Assembly (NCBI GenBank): GCA_020634245.1
Contig: JACKCC010000010.1
Span: 310,001-374,000, forward strand
Source: Ardenticatenaceae bacterium
GTDB lineage: Bacteria; Chloroflexota; Anaerolineae; Promineifilales; Promineifilaceae
DNA length: 64,000 nt
Direction of reading: 5' to 3'
Position numbers and translations under genes: made by a program. Of this stretch, positions 45,733 through 53,738 are shown one piece after another. The notes below the pieces were generated by a model. The model worked only from the letters and a program-made list of their open reading frames with translations. It was not told the DNA's origin and ran no database searches. Every line of letters starts with the position of its first letter. Within the stretch, counting starts at the first letter, position 1.

Positions 45733-45798
45733 GTAGGAGCGTACCCTTATGGTCGCCCACATGGGCAGGCACAAGGCACTGCCCCTACCGCGAAGTAT
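45733..45798. repeat. GTAGGAGCGTACC...GGCAGTGCC-type hairpin element
   Basis: Words GTAGGAGCG, GCCCACATGGGC and GGCACAAGGCACTGCCCCTAC can fold into two stems. It lies just upstream of the HtrA start codon. I saw only one copy in this window. Confidence 0.5.
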
Positions 45799-45822
45799 TT
45801 TTAAAAATTTGGTTAGAAGGTG

Positions 45823-45856
45823 GAACGCGACCGAAGCTGCATTCCACCTTTTAAAG
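45823..45856. terminator. Hairpin downstream of the periplasmic helical protein gene
   Basis: A perfect 9-bp stem AAGGTGGAA / TTCCACCTT around a 16-base loop, about 65 bases past the stop codon of the gene at 45919. The T-tract is weak on the minus strand and better on the plus strand, so the direction of termination is uncertain. Confidence 0.45.
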
Positions 45857-45918
45857 AGTTTCAGTCGTCAATCCTCAGGTTGTTAAAGCTGAGAATTGAC
45901 ATAAACAAACGGATAAGA

Positions 45919-46761
45919 TTAGGCGTTGCTGTCAGATGTCGTTGTGGTGGTGGAGGAATCGGAGTCGGGCATTGTGCCAGGGAGTCCATGACCACCGCGA
46001 CCACCATGACCATGACCGCCAGGGCTATCATGTCCACCGAAATCAAAGTGGAAGCTGGGAGCCGCAACGGCTTCGCTCAAGAGCTGGTCGGCCTGGGCCT
46101 GCGTGATTTCACCGGCGTCGAGGGCGGCTTGTACGGCCGTTGCATATGCTTCTTGTACGGCGGCATTCAACCCTTCGTAGTCCATGTGGCTTTCCACTGC
46201 TTCGCGGGCGGCCATCAGGTCTGCCTGTTCCTGGGTCAGATAACCGTCGGCAACCATTTGGGCCAATTTGGCAGCTTCAGCTTCTTCTTGAGCGGTCTGC
46301 AAGGCTTCAACTGAGATACCCAGTTCATTGGCCAGCAGTTCGTCCATGTTGTCAACGAGACCAAAGTGTCCATCGTGCATGAAGCGGCCGCCGAATTGAG
46401 ACATCTGATCTGCCTGTTCCTGGGTGATGAGACCATCGGCGACGGCTTGTTCCAGAGCGGCGGCGTTGGCTGCTTGTTCGGCGGTATCCAATTCTTCAAC
46501 AGTGATGCCTAACGCGTCGGCCAGATACGTATCGTTGTCAACTTTGTCGCCGCGCCCGTCAAATTCAGAGCGGTCGCCACGGGTGAACGGGTTGGGCAGA
46601 ACCGGTGTCGTGCTGTCGGTGCTGCTGTCATCGGCCGGTGGGGTTGCAGTGGGATTGTCTTGTGTTTGAGTTTGAGCGAATACGGCCGTTCCGCCAATCG
46701 CCAGGACCAACACCAGAAGCGTACCAATCATGATGCGGGACCATTTTTTTTGTTTTTCCAT
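45919..46761 (-). CDS. Secreted helical repeat protein (DUF2680/CpxP-like), His/Gly-rich tail
   Basis: A 280-residue protein with a signal peptide ending near AVFAQ. Two repeats begin LADALGITVEELDTAEQAA and LANELGISVEALQTAQEEA, each followed by a DGLITQEQAD or DGYLTQEQAD box. A third such box (AGEITQAQAD) stands nearer the C-terminus. The tail is rich in His and Gly (GGHDSPGGHGHGG), so it may bind metal. Proteins with this helical repeat are common in Chloroflexota and Firmicutes but have no firm function. A chaperone or stress-sensing role like CpxP is inferred only from the HtrA and two-component neighbours. AAGGAG gives a clear start. Confidence 0.75.
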   Translation of the reverse strand: MEKQKKWSRIMIGTLLVLVLAIGGTAVFAQTQTQDNPTATPPADDSSTDSTTPVLPNPFTRGDRSEFDGRGDKVDNDTYLADALGITVEELDTAEQAANAAALEQAVADGLITQEQADQMSQFGGRFMHDGHFGLVDNMDELLANELGISVEALQTAQEEAEAAKLAQMVADGYLTQEQADLMAAREAVESHMDYEGLNAAVQEAYATAVQAALDAGEITQAQADQLLSEAVAAPSFHFDFGGHDSPGGHGHGGRGGHGLPGTMPDSDSSTTTTTSDSNA

Positions 46762-46804
46762 ATAAATCTCCTTAAGAACTAACTCTAATATGCGCTTTTC
46801 GCGC

Positions 46805-46821
46805 TGACCAACAGTTGGTCA
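46805..46821. promoter_or_regulatory. Perfect 17-bp palindrome, possible operator
   Basis: TGACCAAC-A-GTTGGTCA lies 44-60 bases upstream of the start codon at 46761, where an operator would be expected. The symmetry and length fit a dimeric repressor such as a TetR-type protein. No such regulator is encoded in the window. Confidence 0.5.
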
Positions 46822-46972
46822 ACTGTACTGGCACAAGAATACAGAAAGATTATTCAGGAAATGTTAAGAAGACATTGGGAACGTATAAAGGTTTCATGGG
46901 AAATTGATGAGACAAAAAACGCCCTGGCTCATCACAGTCGAGGCAGAAGAAAGATTTCAGGTTGACGATTAA

Positions 46973-48331
46973 CTAGAGCTTTTCAAATCCAAACTGGGCG
47001 GTGGCCTTGCCCTGGAAATTTTTCAACATGATTAGTGAGACGAGGCAAAGAATCAGCTCCGAACTGGCCTCCGAAGCCCAAATGCCGTTCAAAGAGAACA
47101 GGCGTGATGCCAGCAGCAGCACCGGCAGCTTGACCAGGATGATGCCCCCCAGCGTGAGCAGCAGTGCCTCTTTGGCCCGGCCGACCGATTGAAACGAAGC
47201 GGCCGTGATCATCGCTACACCGGTTACCGGATAAGAAAGCGCCAGCAGGCGCAAGGCAATCTGCCCCTCGGCGATGATCGCGCTTTCCTTGGAAAGCAGA
47301 GAAATCAGCGCCGCCGGAATGAGCAAACAGATGCCCAAAACCAATAAACCATAAACGACCGATGCGCTGAGAGACAGCCGGATGGTTTCCCGCACCCGGC
47401 CGAACTTCTTCTGGCCGAAGTTGAACCCCACCAGCGGCTGCATCCCCTGGACAATGCCCGTTTGCGGCATGTTCAGCCCGGCGTAGAGCCGGCCGACAAT
47501 GGCATACACGCCCAGGGCGGTGTCGCCGCCGGCCAGCTTGAGCAAGTTATTGGTGACGATGACGACCAGGCTGGCGCTGAGGCTCTTGAGAAAAGAGGGC
47601 AGCCCAATCATCAAAACTTCGCCGATGATGGATTTGTCCGGTTTGAAGTAAGCGGCTTTGATCTGGTAGGAGCGGTTTTTCCTGAAAAAGAAGAAATAGA
47701 TGCTCATACCGGCCGAGACAGTTTGACCAGTTACTGTGGCCAGGGCAGCCCCGGCGACGCCAATCTTTAAGACAATGATCAACAGCCAGCACAAGATGAG
47801 ATTCACAGTGACGGGGATGACCCAGATGGCAGTCGAGTAGCGGATGTTACCGTCGGCCCGGATGATGGTGGAAAAGCCGGTGCTGGTGAGAGCGCCGAGG
47901 AAGATAATACGGCCGTACCCAATCGCATATGGCGCAATACTGTCGGTTGCTCCCAACAAGTACACAATCGGCTCGATGAAAACCGCGCCCACAATCGTAA
48001 TCGTGATCGCCACCATCCAGAAAATCAAGTAAGTGTTGGCCACAGTTTGGGAGGCCCGTTCAGCATTTTCTTCGCCCAGCGCACGGGATACCACAGAAGC
48101 GCCGCCCACCCCCACAATGGTGGCGACGCCGCCCAAAGCAATCAGAACCGGGGAGATAATCGAAGCGCCTGCGGCCGCTAAAGAGTTAATCCCCACCGAG
48201 AGAAAGTAGGTATCGGTGATGCTGTAAACGGCATAAACCAGCAGCGAAAATGTCGTCTGCGAAGCCATTTCCCACAGCAGCTTCCCGATTTTTTCGGTGC
48301 TCAGGCGTTCAACCCGAGATGAATGGGTCAT
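46973..48331 (-). CDS. MATE family efflux transporter (MepA-like)
   Basis: A 452-residue membrane protein with twelve predicted helices and the two-fold repeated MATE layout. Family-typical segments include SITDTYFLSVGI near 40, GGASVVSRALGEENAERA near 85 and MQPLVGFNFGQKKFGRV near 305. It should export cationic drugs or metabolites using an ion gradient. It starts 6 bp after the stop of the APH-type kinase gene upstream, so the two are one operon. Confidence 0.92.
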   Translation of the reverse strand: MTHSSRVERLSTEKIGKLLWEMASQTTFSLLVYAVYSITDTYFLSVGINSLAAAGASIISPVLIALGGVATIVGVGGASVVSRALGEENAERASQTVANTYLIFWMVAITITIVGAVFIEPIVYLLGATDSIAPYAIGYGRIIFLGALTSTGFSTIIRADGNIRYSTAIWVIPVTVNLILCWLLIIVLKIGVAGAALATVTGQTVSAGMSIYFFFFRKNRSYQIKAAYFKPDKSIIGEVLMIGLPSFLKSLSASLVVIVTNNLLKLAGGDTALGVYAIVGRLYAGLNMPQTGIVQGMQPLVGFNFGQKKFGRVRETIRLSLSASVVYGLLVLGICLLIPAALISLLSKESAIIAEGQIALRLLALSYPVTGVAMITAASFQSVGRAKEALLLTLGGIILVKLPVLLLASRLFSLNGIWASEASSELILCLVSLIMLKNFQGKATAQFGFEKL

Positions 48332-48337
48332 AGGCGC

Positions 48338-49318
48338 TCATTGGGTTTGCAACCATTCCATGGTCGTACCGATGTACTGCCGGGAGAAGTTGAAGATGTC
48401 ATCGGTGTCGTAGTTGCGGAAGTGGCACTCGGTGTGCATCACCAAAGCCAGGTGCAGCGAGTAGAGGTATTTGCGCTGCTTTTCGGCAAAGGTAAAGGTC
48501 GTCTTGCCATAGCCGCGCATACTGTTGGTAACGCCGCCGCCGTCAAAGAGTCCTCTGAACTGGGCTTCCATCAGCGGCTCGGCCCACAGCGCCCGTTCAA
48601 AGTCAATGATGCCGGTAATTTTGCCGTCCATGACAAAGAAATTCGGGTTCCAGGCATCCCAATGTACCAGGCAGGGCAAACTGATTTCCTCCAGGGCAGA
48701 GGCGTGTTTCATGACAGCGGCGCGCAGTTCATCATAGCCAAAGTCAAATTTCACGTTTTTGCGGGCGGCGTCTTCCAGCACCGATTCCACAATCTTGATA
48801 AACGCCTCTTTCCAGGTGTTGGCCCGCAGATCGGGGTTGCCGTCATAGCCAAAATAGACGCCGGGAAAGCCGTTGACTTCCCGAATGATTTCACCGATAT
48901 GGTGGTCAATCGCTGTCTGCGTTTCATCGGGCAGGCTCGCTTTCACGTGTTCCAGATTGTCACCATCAATCTTTTCCATGAAGAAATATTCCGCATCGCA
49001 CAAATCGCGGGCGTCGTCGAAAAAGTAGATTTCGGGCACGGGAATGGCCGGATTTTGTTTGACCAGACGTATCGTTGCCACCTCGGTGGCCATGATATTC
49101 TTTTCATACAACATCACTTCCGCGCCTTTTGGCGGGGCGATTTTGAGGACGACTTCTTGACCATTGGCCAGCCGCACGAGGTAGGAGGCATTAAACCAGC
49201 CATCTTTTAATTCGGTTACGGCCGTTTCGCCATCAGCCGGCCCCAGTCCGTTAAAAGCTCGAACGGCCATGCGCTCAATTTGTTCCCGTGACTGTTTGTT
49301 TTTAGTTTTGCTTTCCAT
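48338..49318 (-). CDS. Aminoglycoside phosphotransferase (APH)/choline-kinase fold protein
   Basis: A 326-residue small-molecule kinase fold. The catalytic loop VHWDAWNPNFF (H-x-D-x4-N, near 215-225) and the metal motif GIIDFERA (near 235) are intact, and the ATP lysine is in VVLKIAPP near 58. Such proteins phosphorylate antibiotics, sugars or other hydroxyl groups. The substrate cannot be told from sequence. Its 6-bp spacing from a MATE exporter gene suggests modification coupled to export, possibly self-protection or drug resistance. Confidence 0.85.
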   Translation of the reverse strand: MESKTKNKQSREQIERMAVRAFNGLGPADGETAVTELKDGWFNASYLVRLANGQEVVLKIAPPKGAEVMLYEKNIMATEVATIRLVKQNPAIPVPEIYFFDDARDLCDAEYFFMEKIDGDNLEHVKASLPDETQTAIDHHIGEIIREVNGFPGVYFGYDGNPDLRANTWKEAFIKIVESVLEDAARKNVKFDFGYDELRAAVMKHASALEEISLPCLVHWDAWNPNFFVMDGKITGIIDFERALWAEPLMEAQFRGLFDGGGVTNSMRGYGKTTFTFAEKQRKYLYSLHLALVMHTECHFRNYDTDDIFNFSRQYIGTTMEWLQTQ

Positions 49319-49326
49319 TATTTATG

Positions 49327-50673
49327 CTAAACCTGCCGGGCGGCGGCAAAGGCCAGTTCGCTGAAGGTGGGATGCGCGCCGTAAAGGACGCCGAATTCCG
49401 GCACGGTTAATCCAGCGCGGACGGCAACGGCGACCGGGGCAATGACGTCGGCGGCATGATGACCGACGGTGACTGCGCCTACGATTTGGTTGTTGTTGGC
49501 ATCGTATGCCAGCTTCACGAATCCATTGCCTTCGGGCAGCAAATGCGTCTTCATGCTGGCGGAATAGGGAACCCGGCTTGTTTTAACGGCATCGCCGGTT
49601 AATGTGCCGACCTGGGCCACCTGCGGTTCGGTGTAAATGGCCCCAATGACGGCTTCCGGCGGGCAAGTGGCCGGTGTCAATCCGGCGGCGTGTTGGCCGG
49701 CGGTCCAGCCCTGGGCGGTGGCTTTGTTGGCGATCATGGGCGCTCCGGTGACGTCGCCGGCGAAGTAAATGTGGGGTTGGGCGGAACGGCCGTACTCGTC
49801 CACCACCATCGCTCCCTTCTCCAATGTTAACCCAGCCGCCTCCAGATTCAGTCCGGCCACATCCACCTTGCGCCCGATAGCCAGAAAAGCCATCGCCGCA
49901 GCATGGCGGCTGCCATCGGCCAAAACGATGGCAATACCTGCATCTGACTCGTCAATATGCGACGCCATTTGTCCTTCAACCAGCGTCACACCGCGTTTGA
50001 CCAGTGTGTCGGCGATAAAGCGGCCCGCTTCCGGGTCAAAATCGGGCAGCACGCCAAACTGATCCACGATCCAGGTTACATCCAGCCCCAGCCGGTTGAA
50101 CAAATAAGCAAATTCAGTGCCGGTTGCCCCGCCGCCAACGACGGCGATGCTCTCTGGCAGTGTCTCCAGGGCGCTGGCAAAACGCGGCGCAATGATAGTT
50201 TTGCCGTTGGGCTTCATCGTCGGCGGGAAGGCGGGAACCGAACCGCTGGCGACGATGAAGGCATCGGCCTGGAGCATGGTTGGTTCCTGGTCTTCTTCGT
50301 GAATGACTTGAATGGTATCGGCCGTTTCAAAACGTGCTGTCCCCGGCACAAATTGAACGCCTAACCCGGCCAGCCGTTCTTTTTGCTGTGTGTTCCAGTT
50401 TTTCTTGACCGTGCGAATCCGTTCGACGATGGCTGACGGGACCAGGTTCAGGTCATCGGTACCGGAGATGCCCAATTTATCTGCTTCAGAGAACAGGGCT
50501 ATTGAATCGGCCGTGGTCAACCACACTTTGCTGGGCAGTAAACTGGACCAGCCCGCCCGCCCGCCAATCGGGCTGTTGCTAACAAGTGTGACTTGTGCGC
50601 CAGCTTTAGCCGCAGCCTCGGCTGCATCTATTCCGGCCGGCCCACCGCCGATAACAATTATCTTTTTGCTCAT
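49327..50673 (-). CDS. FAD/NAD(P)-dependent oxidoreductase of the lipoamide dehydrogenase fold lacking the redox cysteines
   Basis: A 448-residue flavoprotein read from ATG 50673, which follows GGGGAAG. FAD site GGGPAGIDAAEAA at the N-terminus, NAD(P) site VVGGGATGTEFAYLF near 170, FAD tail YFAGDVTG near 305, and the C-terminal HPTFSE motif of the dimer interface are present. The redox-active CxxxxC of the family (GGTCLNxGCIPSK) reads GGRAGWSSLLPSK at 37-49, so Cys are replaced by Ala40 and Leu45. It cannot work as a dithiol reductase. Direct hydride transfer to a quinone, metal or other acceptor is possible. Confidence 0.88.
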   Translation of the reverse strand: MSKKIIVIGGGPAGIDAAEAAAKAGAQVTLVSNSPIGGRAGWSSLLPSKVWLTTADSIALFSEADKLGISGTDDLNLVPSAIVERIRTVKKNWNTQQKERLAGLGVQFVPGTARFETADTIQVIHEEDQEPTMLQADAFIVASGSVPAFPPTMKPNGKTIIAPRFASALETLPESIAVVGGGATGTEFAYLFNRLGLDVTWIVDQFGVLPDFDPEAGRFIADTLVKRGVTLVEGQMASHIDESDAGIAIVLADGSRHAAAMAFLAIGRKVDVAGLNLEAAGLTLEKGAMVVDEYGRSAQPHIYFAGDVTGAPMIANKATAQGWTAGQHAAGLTPATCPPEAVIGAIYTEPQVAQVGTLTGDAVKTSRVPYSASMKTHLLPEGNGFVKLAYDANNNQIVGAVTVGHHAADVIAPVAVAVRAGLTVPEFGVLYGAHPTFSELAFAAARQV

Positions 50674-50823
50674 GATAACTTCCCCTTTGTGACGAAATTT
50701 TATGAAGTATAAGGGGCTGAGCGCAGATTGCAACTCGATTTCAGCAGTAAATAAGTTTGGTCAAGATGTTGGGGAGTATTTGGCGGTTGATGAGTATGCC
50801 AGTTTAGAGTCTATCCTAAAATT

Positions 50824-50905
50824 AACCGCGGAGAACGCAGAGCGCGCGAAGATGAAGCAATTATTTCTCCGAGTTCTCCGCGACCTCTGCCGTTTTTCGG
50901 ATAGA
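50824..50905. repeat. CCGCGGAGAACGCAGAG hairpin element, copy 2 of the CCGCAAAG family
   Basis: Left arm AACCGCGGAGAACGCAGAG, right arm CTCCGAGTTCTCCGCGACC. It matches the theme of the element at 25438-25514. It lies between the flavoprotein and nucleotidyltransferase genes. Confidence 0.7.
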
Positions 50906-50908
50906 TTC

Positions 50909-51790
50909 TTAGATCTGAAATTTGGGCTTGTAAAATCCGCCGGTCAGCGAAACGGTGGTGTGCCAGACGGCTTTTAGATTCATTACGGTTTGCTGGAGTT
51001 CTAGGGCTGTCTGGCCGGGATGGGCGAGTACGGCCGTTACCCGTTCCACATAATCCGCCGGAAGAATCGGAAACGCGGCCAGGGTTTCCATCACCTTTTT
51101 GTCGCGCATGAAATAGGTCTCATTCAAGGCAAAAAGCGCCTGTGTCAAATTGGCCGCCGTGCGGGTCAGGCAGCCGACGGTATTGTAAACGTCGCCCTGT
51201 GCGGCATAGTTTTGGGCAAATTGCAGCGTAAATTCGGCGCTCCACAGGCTGTCGAGAATGATTTTTGCTTTCAGTGCCGGAGGATAGTCGGCCACGCGGC
51301 GTTTGAGACGGGCAATGAGACCGCCGGGATCGTGAAGGGGAATGCAAATCCGGGTTTCTGCCAGGTAGATGACGCTGTAGAAACCGTGCGTGGGCTGCTG
51401 GTCGTAATCGTGCTGCACGATGCCCTGTTGGGCGTCAGCGATAGTTCGTTCAACTTGTTCCAGGTTGCGATAGAGGAAATCGACTTTGCCAACGGCCGTT
51501 TCCATCCAGGCCCCGCCGTTCACCCAGGCTCCCCATTCGTAAAAATCGGTCACAACCGGATTGCCTTTTACGGAAATCTTGTTGGCAATTTGCCTGATGG
51601 CAGCGATGGTAAAGGGAGCGGCTGCGTGATAGTACAAGCCAATGTCCAGGTCTGAGGTGTCGTGATGGGTTTGGCTGGCATACGAACCGCCCAGGACAAC
51701 GGCCGTTACGTTAGGAACCTGGCGCAAATCGGCAACAAGCTGCTGAAGGAACTCCTGTTTGGGCTGCGGAACATGGGATAGTTGGTTCAT
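50909..51790 (-). CDS. Nucleotidyltransferase-domain protein with helical C-terminal region
   Basis: 293 residues from ATG 51790. The pol-beta-type nucleotidyltransferase motif is LGGSYASQTHHDTSDLDIGLYY (GS-x-A...SDxD) near 35-56, with a further acidic residue in the TDFYEWG or KVDFLY strands. The C-terminal part (about 150-290) is helical, like KNTase/DUF4037 proteins. It may transfer AMP or a nucleotide to a small molecule. The start is uncertain because the GTGCCAGGCAC repeat ends just upstream and no ribosome site is visible. Confidence 0.78.
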   Translation of the reverse strand: MNQLSHVPQPKQEFLQQLVADLRQVPNVTAVVLGGSYASQTHHDTSDLDIGLYYHAAAPFTIAAIRQIANKISVKGNPVVTDFYEWGAWVNGGAWMETAVGKVDFLYRNLEQVERTIADAQQGIVQHDYDQQPTHGFYSVIYLAETRICIPLHDPGGLIARLKRRVADYPPALKAKIILDSLWSAEFTLQFAQNYAAQGDVYNTVGCLTRTAANLTQALFALNETYFMRDKKVMETLAAFPILPADYVERVTAVLAHPGQTALELQQTVMNLKAVWHTTVSLTGGFYKPKFQI

Positions 51791-51798
51791 GTTGGTAA

Positions 51799-51864
51799 AA
51801 GTGCCAGGCACGAGGCAAACGGCCTTAGTTTATCCGAAATCTTTCACCCCGTGCCTGGCACTTG
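51799..51864. repeat. Dispersed inverted-repeat element, GTGCCAGGCAC family, copy 5
   Basis: Arms AAGTGCCAGGCACGAGG and CCCCGTGCCTGGCACTT. The middle (TTAGTTTATCCGAAATCTT) resembles copy 2 at 11102. It fills the gap between the nucleotidyltransferase and epimerase genes. Confidence 0.88.
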
Positions 51865-51866
51865 AC

Positions 51867-52544
51867 TTAAAAGCCTGCAAGTGCCTGGTGGAAAGCGCGG
51901 ATATTTTCGGTAATCGACTGCGGCCCGCCGAAGATGGCGCTGCCGGCCACCAAAACGTTGGCTCCGGCAGCCACAATTTCGGCGGCATTGTCCGGTTTGA
52001 TGCCGCCATCCACTTCCAAATCGGCTTGTGAATTAATGGCGTCCAGCATCTGGCGCAGACGGCGGATTTTGGCGGTGCTGCCGGGAATGTAGGATTGGCC
52101 GCCAAAGCCGGGATTGACGGACATAATCAGGACTAAATCCACGTCGGGCAAAATCTCTTCCAGCGCCACGAGCGGCGTTGCCGGATTGAGAGTGACGCCA
52201 GCTTTGGCTCCTGATTCGTGGATGGATTGGATGACACGATGCAGATGTGGCGCGGCTTCGACGTGTACGGTGATGATGTCAGCCCCGGCTTTGGCAAAGT
52301 CGGCCACATATTGGCCGGGGTTTTCGATCATCAGGTGCACGTCCAGGATAACGCCGGTCTGGTCGGCTAACGGCCGTAACGCTTCCACAATCAGCGGCCC
52401 AATCGTAATGTTAGGCACAAAATGGCCGTCCATCACGTCAATATGGATGTGATCGGCCCCGGCGGCAATTGCTTCAGCCACTTCATCGCCCAGTTGGGCA
52501 AAGTTGGCCGATAGGATGGATGGAGCGAGTTTAACCGGGTTCAT
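51867..52544 (-). CDS. rpe: Ribulose-phosphate 3-epimerase
   Basis: A 225-residue TIM-barrel enzyme that interconverts ribulose-5-phosphate and xylulose-5-phosphate. Conserved features: LAPSILSANFAQLGDEV at the N-terminus, HIDVMDGHFVPNITIGP near 33-49 (metal His and catalytic Asp), VHLMIENP near 70, MSVNPGFGGQ near 140, and VDGGIKPDN near 175 (second catalytic Asp). The length is standard. The start is preceded by a GGAGAA site. Confidence 0.97.
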   Translation of the reverse strand: MNPVKLAPSILSANFAQLGDEVAEAIAAGADHIHIDVMDGHFVPNITIGPLIVEALRPLADQTGVILDVHLMIENPGQYVADFAKAGADIITVHVEAAPHLHRVIQSIHESGAKAGVTLNPATPLVALEEILPDVDLVLIMSVNPGFGGQSYIPGSTAKIRRLRQMLDAINSQADLEVDGGIKPDNAAEIVAAGANVLVAGSAIFGGPQSITENIRAFHQALAGF

Positions 52545-52635
52545 CGCTTTTTCTCCTCATTGTGGCTAATCTTAGCACCATTTGGTCTGTTTCCAATCTT
52601 GCGTTTCGCACTTTCATTCGGTTAAGTGGGATCCA

Positions 52636-53055
52636 TCACTCCAAATACATCGCCGAGGCAGCAAAAGCCTCTTCCGGCGTGCCGGTGAAACTGCCATTGG
52701 GAAACATGGATAGTTCATACTTCTCGCTGCTGTAGGCGTAGAAGGCAAATCCCCACTTGTCATCATCATAGTAGAGTAGACGGCACAAGTGAGTCGGCGT
52801 GTTGCGCAGGCGTTCGATCATTTCCTCGCGGGTTTCCGGCCAACCGTCCGGCGGCCAACCTTCGGCGACAAACGGCTCCGTGTAGGCGTCGATGTAGCAG
52901 AACTTCCCCCGAAATCGAATCTCCAACCGGGTGTATTTCCCAGCATAGTTTTCGGCGGCAAATTTTTCGATACGTTGTTTTATTTGATTTTTCTTATGAT
53001 CCGGTATCTTGACTCCACCGGAACCAGGGCTATACACCCATCCTTTTTGTGCCAT
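52636..53055 (-). CDS. Conserved hypothetical small protein (MAQKGWVYSP type)
   Basis: A 139-residue soluble protein with no signal peptide. I do not recognise a named domain. The middle holds a Trp-rich box (EGWPPDGWPETREEMIERL) and a later YYDDDKWGFAFYAYSSEKY strand pair. It has a good ribosome site (GGAAGG). It reads away from the CODH/ACS cluster, with 281 bp between the start codons. Confidence 0.72.
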   Translation of the reverse strand: MAQKGWVYSPGSGGVKIPDHKKNQIKQRIEKFAAENYAGKYTRLEIRFRGKFCYIDAYTEPFVAEGWPPDGWPETREEMIERLRNTPTHLCRLLYYDDDKWGFAFYAYSSEKYELSMFPNGSFTGTPEEAFAASAMYLE

Positions 53056-53170
53056 ATGTTTTTCCTTCCCTTGAAGCTAACTTTTCAAAACGAAATGATA
53101 CAGAGCCTGTTTCATTTAGGCAATTGTCCGGTTTAGGATAATTTGCATAAAAGCCATATCTCTATTTTAG

Positions 53171-53182
53171 TGACATTTGTCA
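53171..53182. promoter_or_regulatory. Perfect 12-bp palindrome upstream of the CODH/ACS cluster
   Basis: TGACA-TT-TGTCA, followed after 8 bases by an imperfect GTGGTG-TT-CATCAC. Both lie in the AT-rich 281-bp divergent promoter region. They could be binding sites of a Crp/Fnr-like or other dimeric regulator; no regulator gene is adjacent. Confidence 0.35.
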
Positions 53183-53336
53183 TATTTAATTGTGGTGTTC
53201 ATCACTTGCTTGAATGAGCTAATTTTATGGATCATTACAATGAATTGAAACTTTTTTCTTTTGATTGTCACCGGAGTCTACACCTTAGCCACAATAACTT
53301 TGACCGGATTATACATAAAGTATGGAGGGTAGCATT

Positions 53337-53738
53337 GTGCCGAACCTGACTTTAGAACTTCCCAGTATGTATGGCGATCACCATGTCATTGAGGTGCGTC
53401 GTCTTTTATTAGACCTGACTGGCGTGACTGATGTCTATGCCAGTAGTAGTTTTCGTGTTGTTGATGTGACGTTTGACGACACGGCCGTATCCCCCGACCA
53501 AATCAGACAAGTACTTGAAAAAGCCGGCTACCTGGGCGAATTGCCCCTGCCTGCTGAAACAGGCAAGGCCGCCACGGACGAGGGCGAAAAGCCATTCTTC
53601 CGCCACACTGCCGCCTTTGAGCAAACCGGGCAGGTGGTCAGCTTTGGTCAGAAAGTGCCCTATAACGGCCGTCCCCTCTGGCCCTGCCCCGGCATGGGGC
53701 CTGTCGCCAGCAAGAAGGAGGAATTGATCCATGGCTAG
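53337..53738 (+). CDS. Small HMA-like protein heading the CODH/ACS cluster
   Basis: 133 residues from GTG 53337, which has GGAGGG seven bases upstream; an ATG at 53322 would include that site in the gene. The N-terminal part (about 1-70) has the beta-alpha-beta pattern of heavy-metal-associated domains (VIEVRRLLLDLTGV, ISPDQ-like helix, LEKAGYLGELPL) but lacks the CxxC metal motif. The C-terminal tail contains the Cys of LWPCPGMGPVA. It overlaps the CODH gene by 8 bp, so translation is coupled. It may help in nickel delivery or maturation of CODH, inferred from position only. Confidence 0.72.
   Translation: MPNLTLELPSMYGDHHVIEVRRLLLDLTGVTDVYASSSFRVVDVTFDDTAVSPDQIRQVLEKAGYLGELPLPAETGKAATDEGEKPFFRHTAAFEQTGQVVSFGQKVPYNGRPLWPCPGMGPVASKKEELIHG

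Noticed and set aside
49327..50673. Dihydrolipoyl dehydrogenase or mercuric reductase
   Set aside because: The redox-active cysteine pair needed for those reactions is missing.
8973..51864. Insertion sequences as the source of the GTGCCAGGCAC elements
   Set aside because: No transposase or RAYT gene is present in the window and the elements are too short to encode one.
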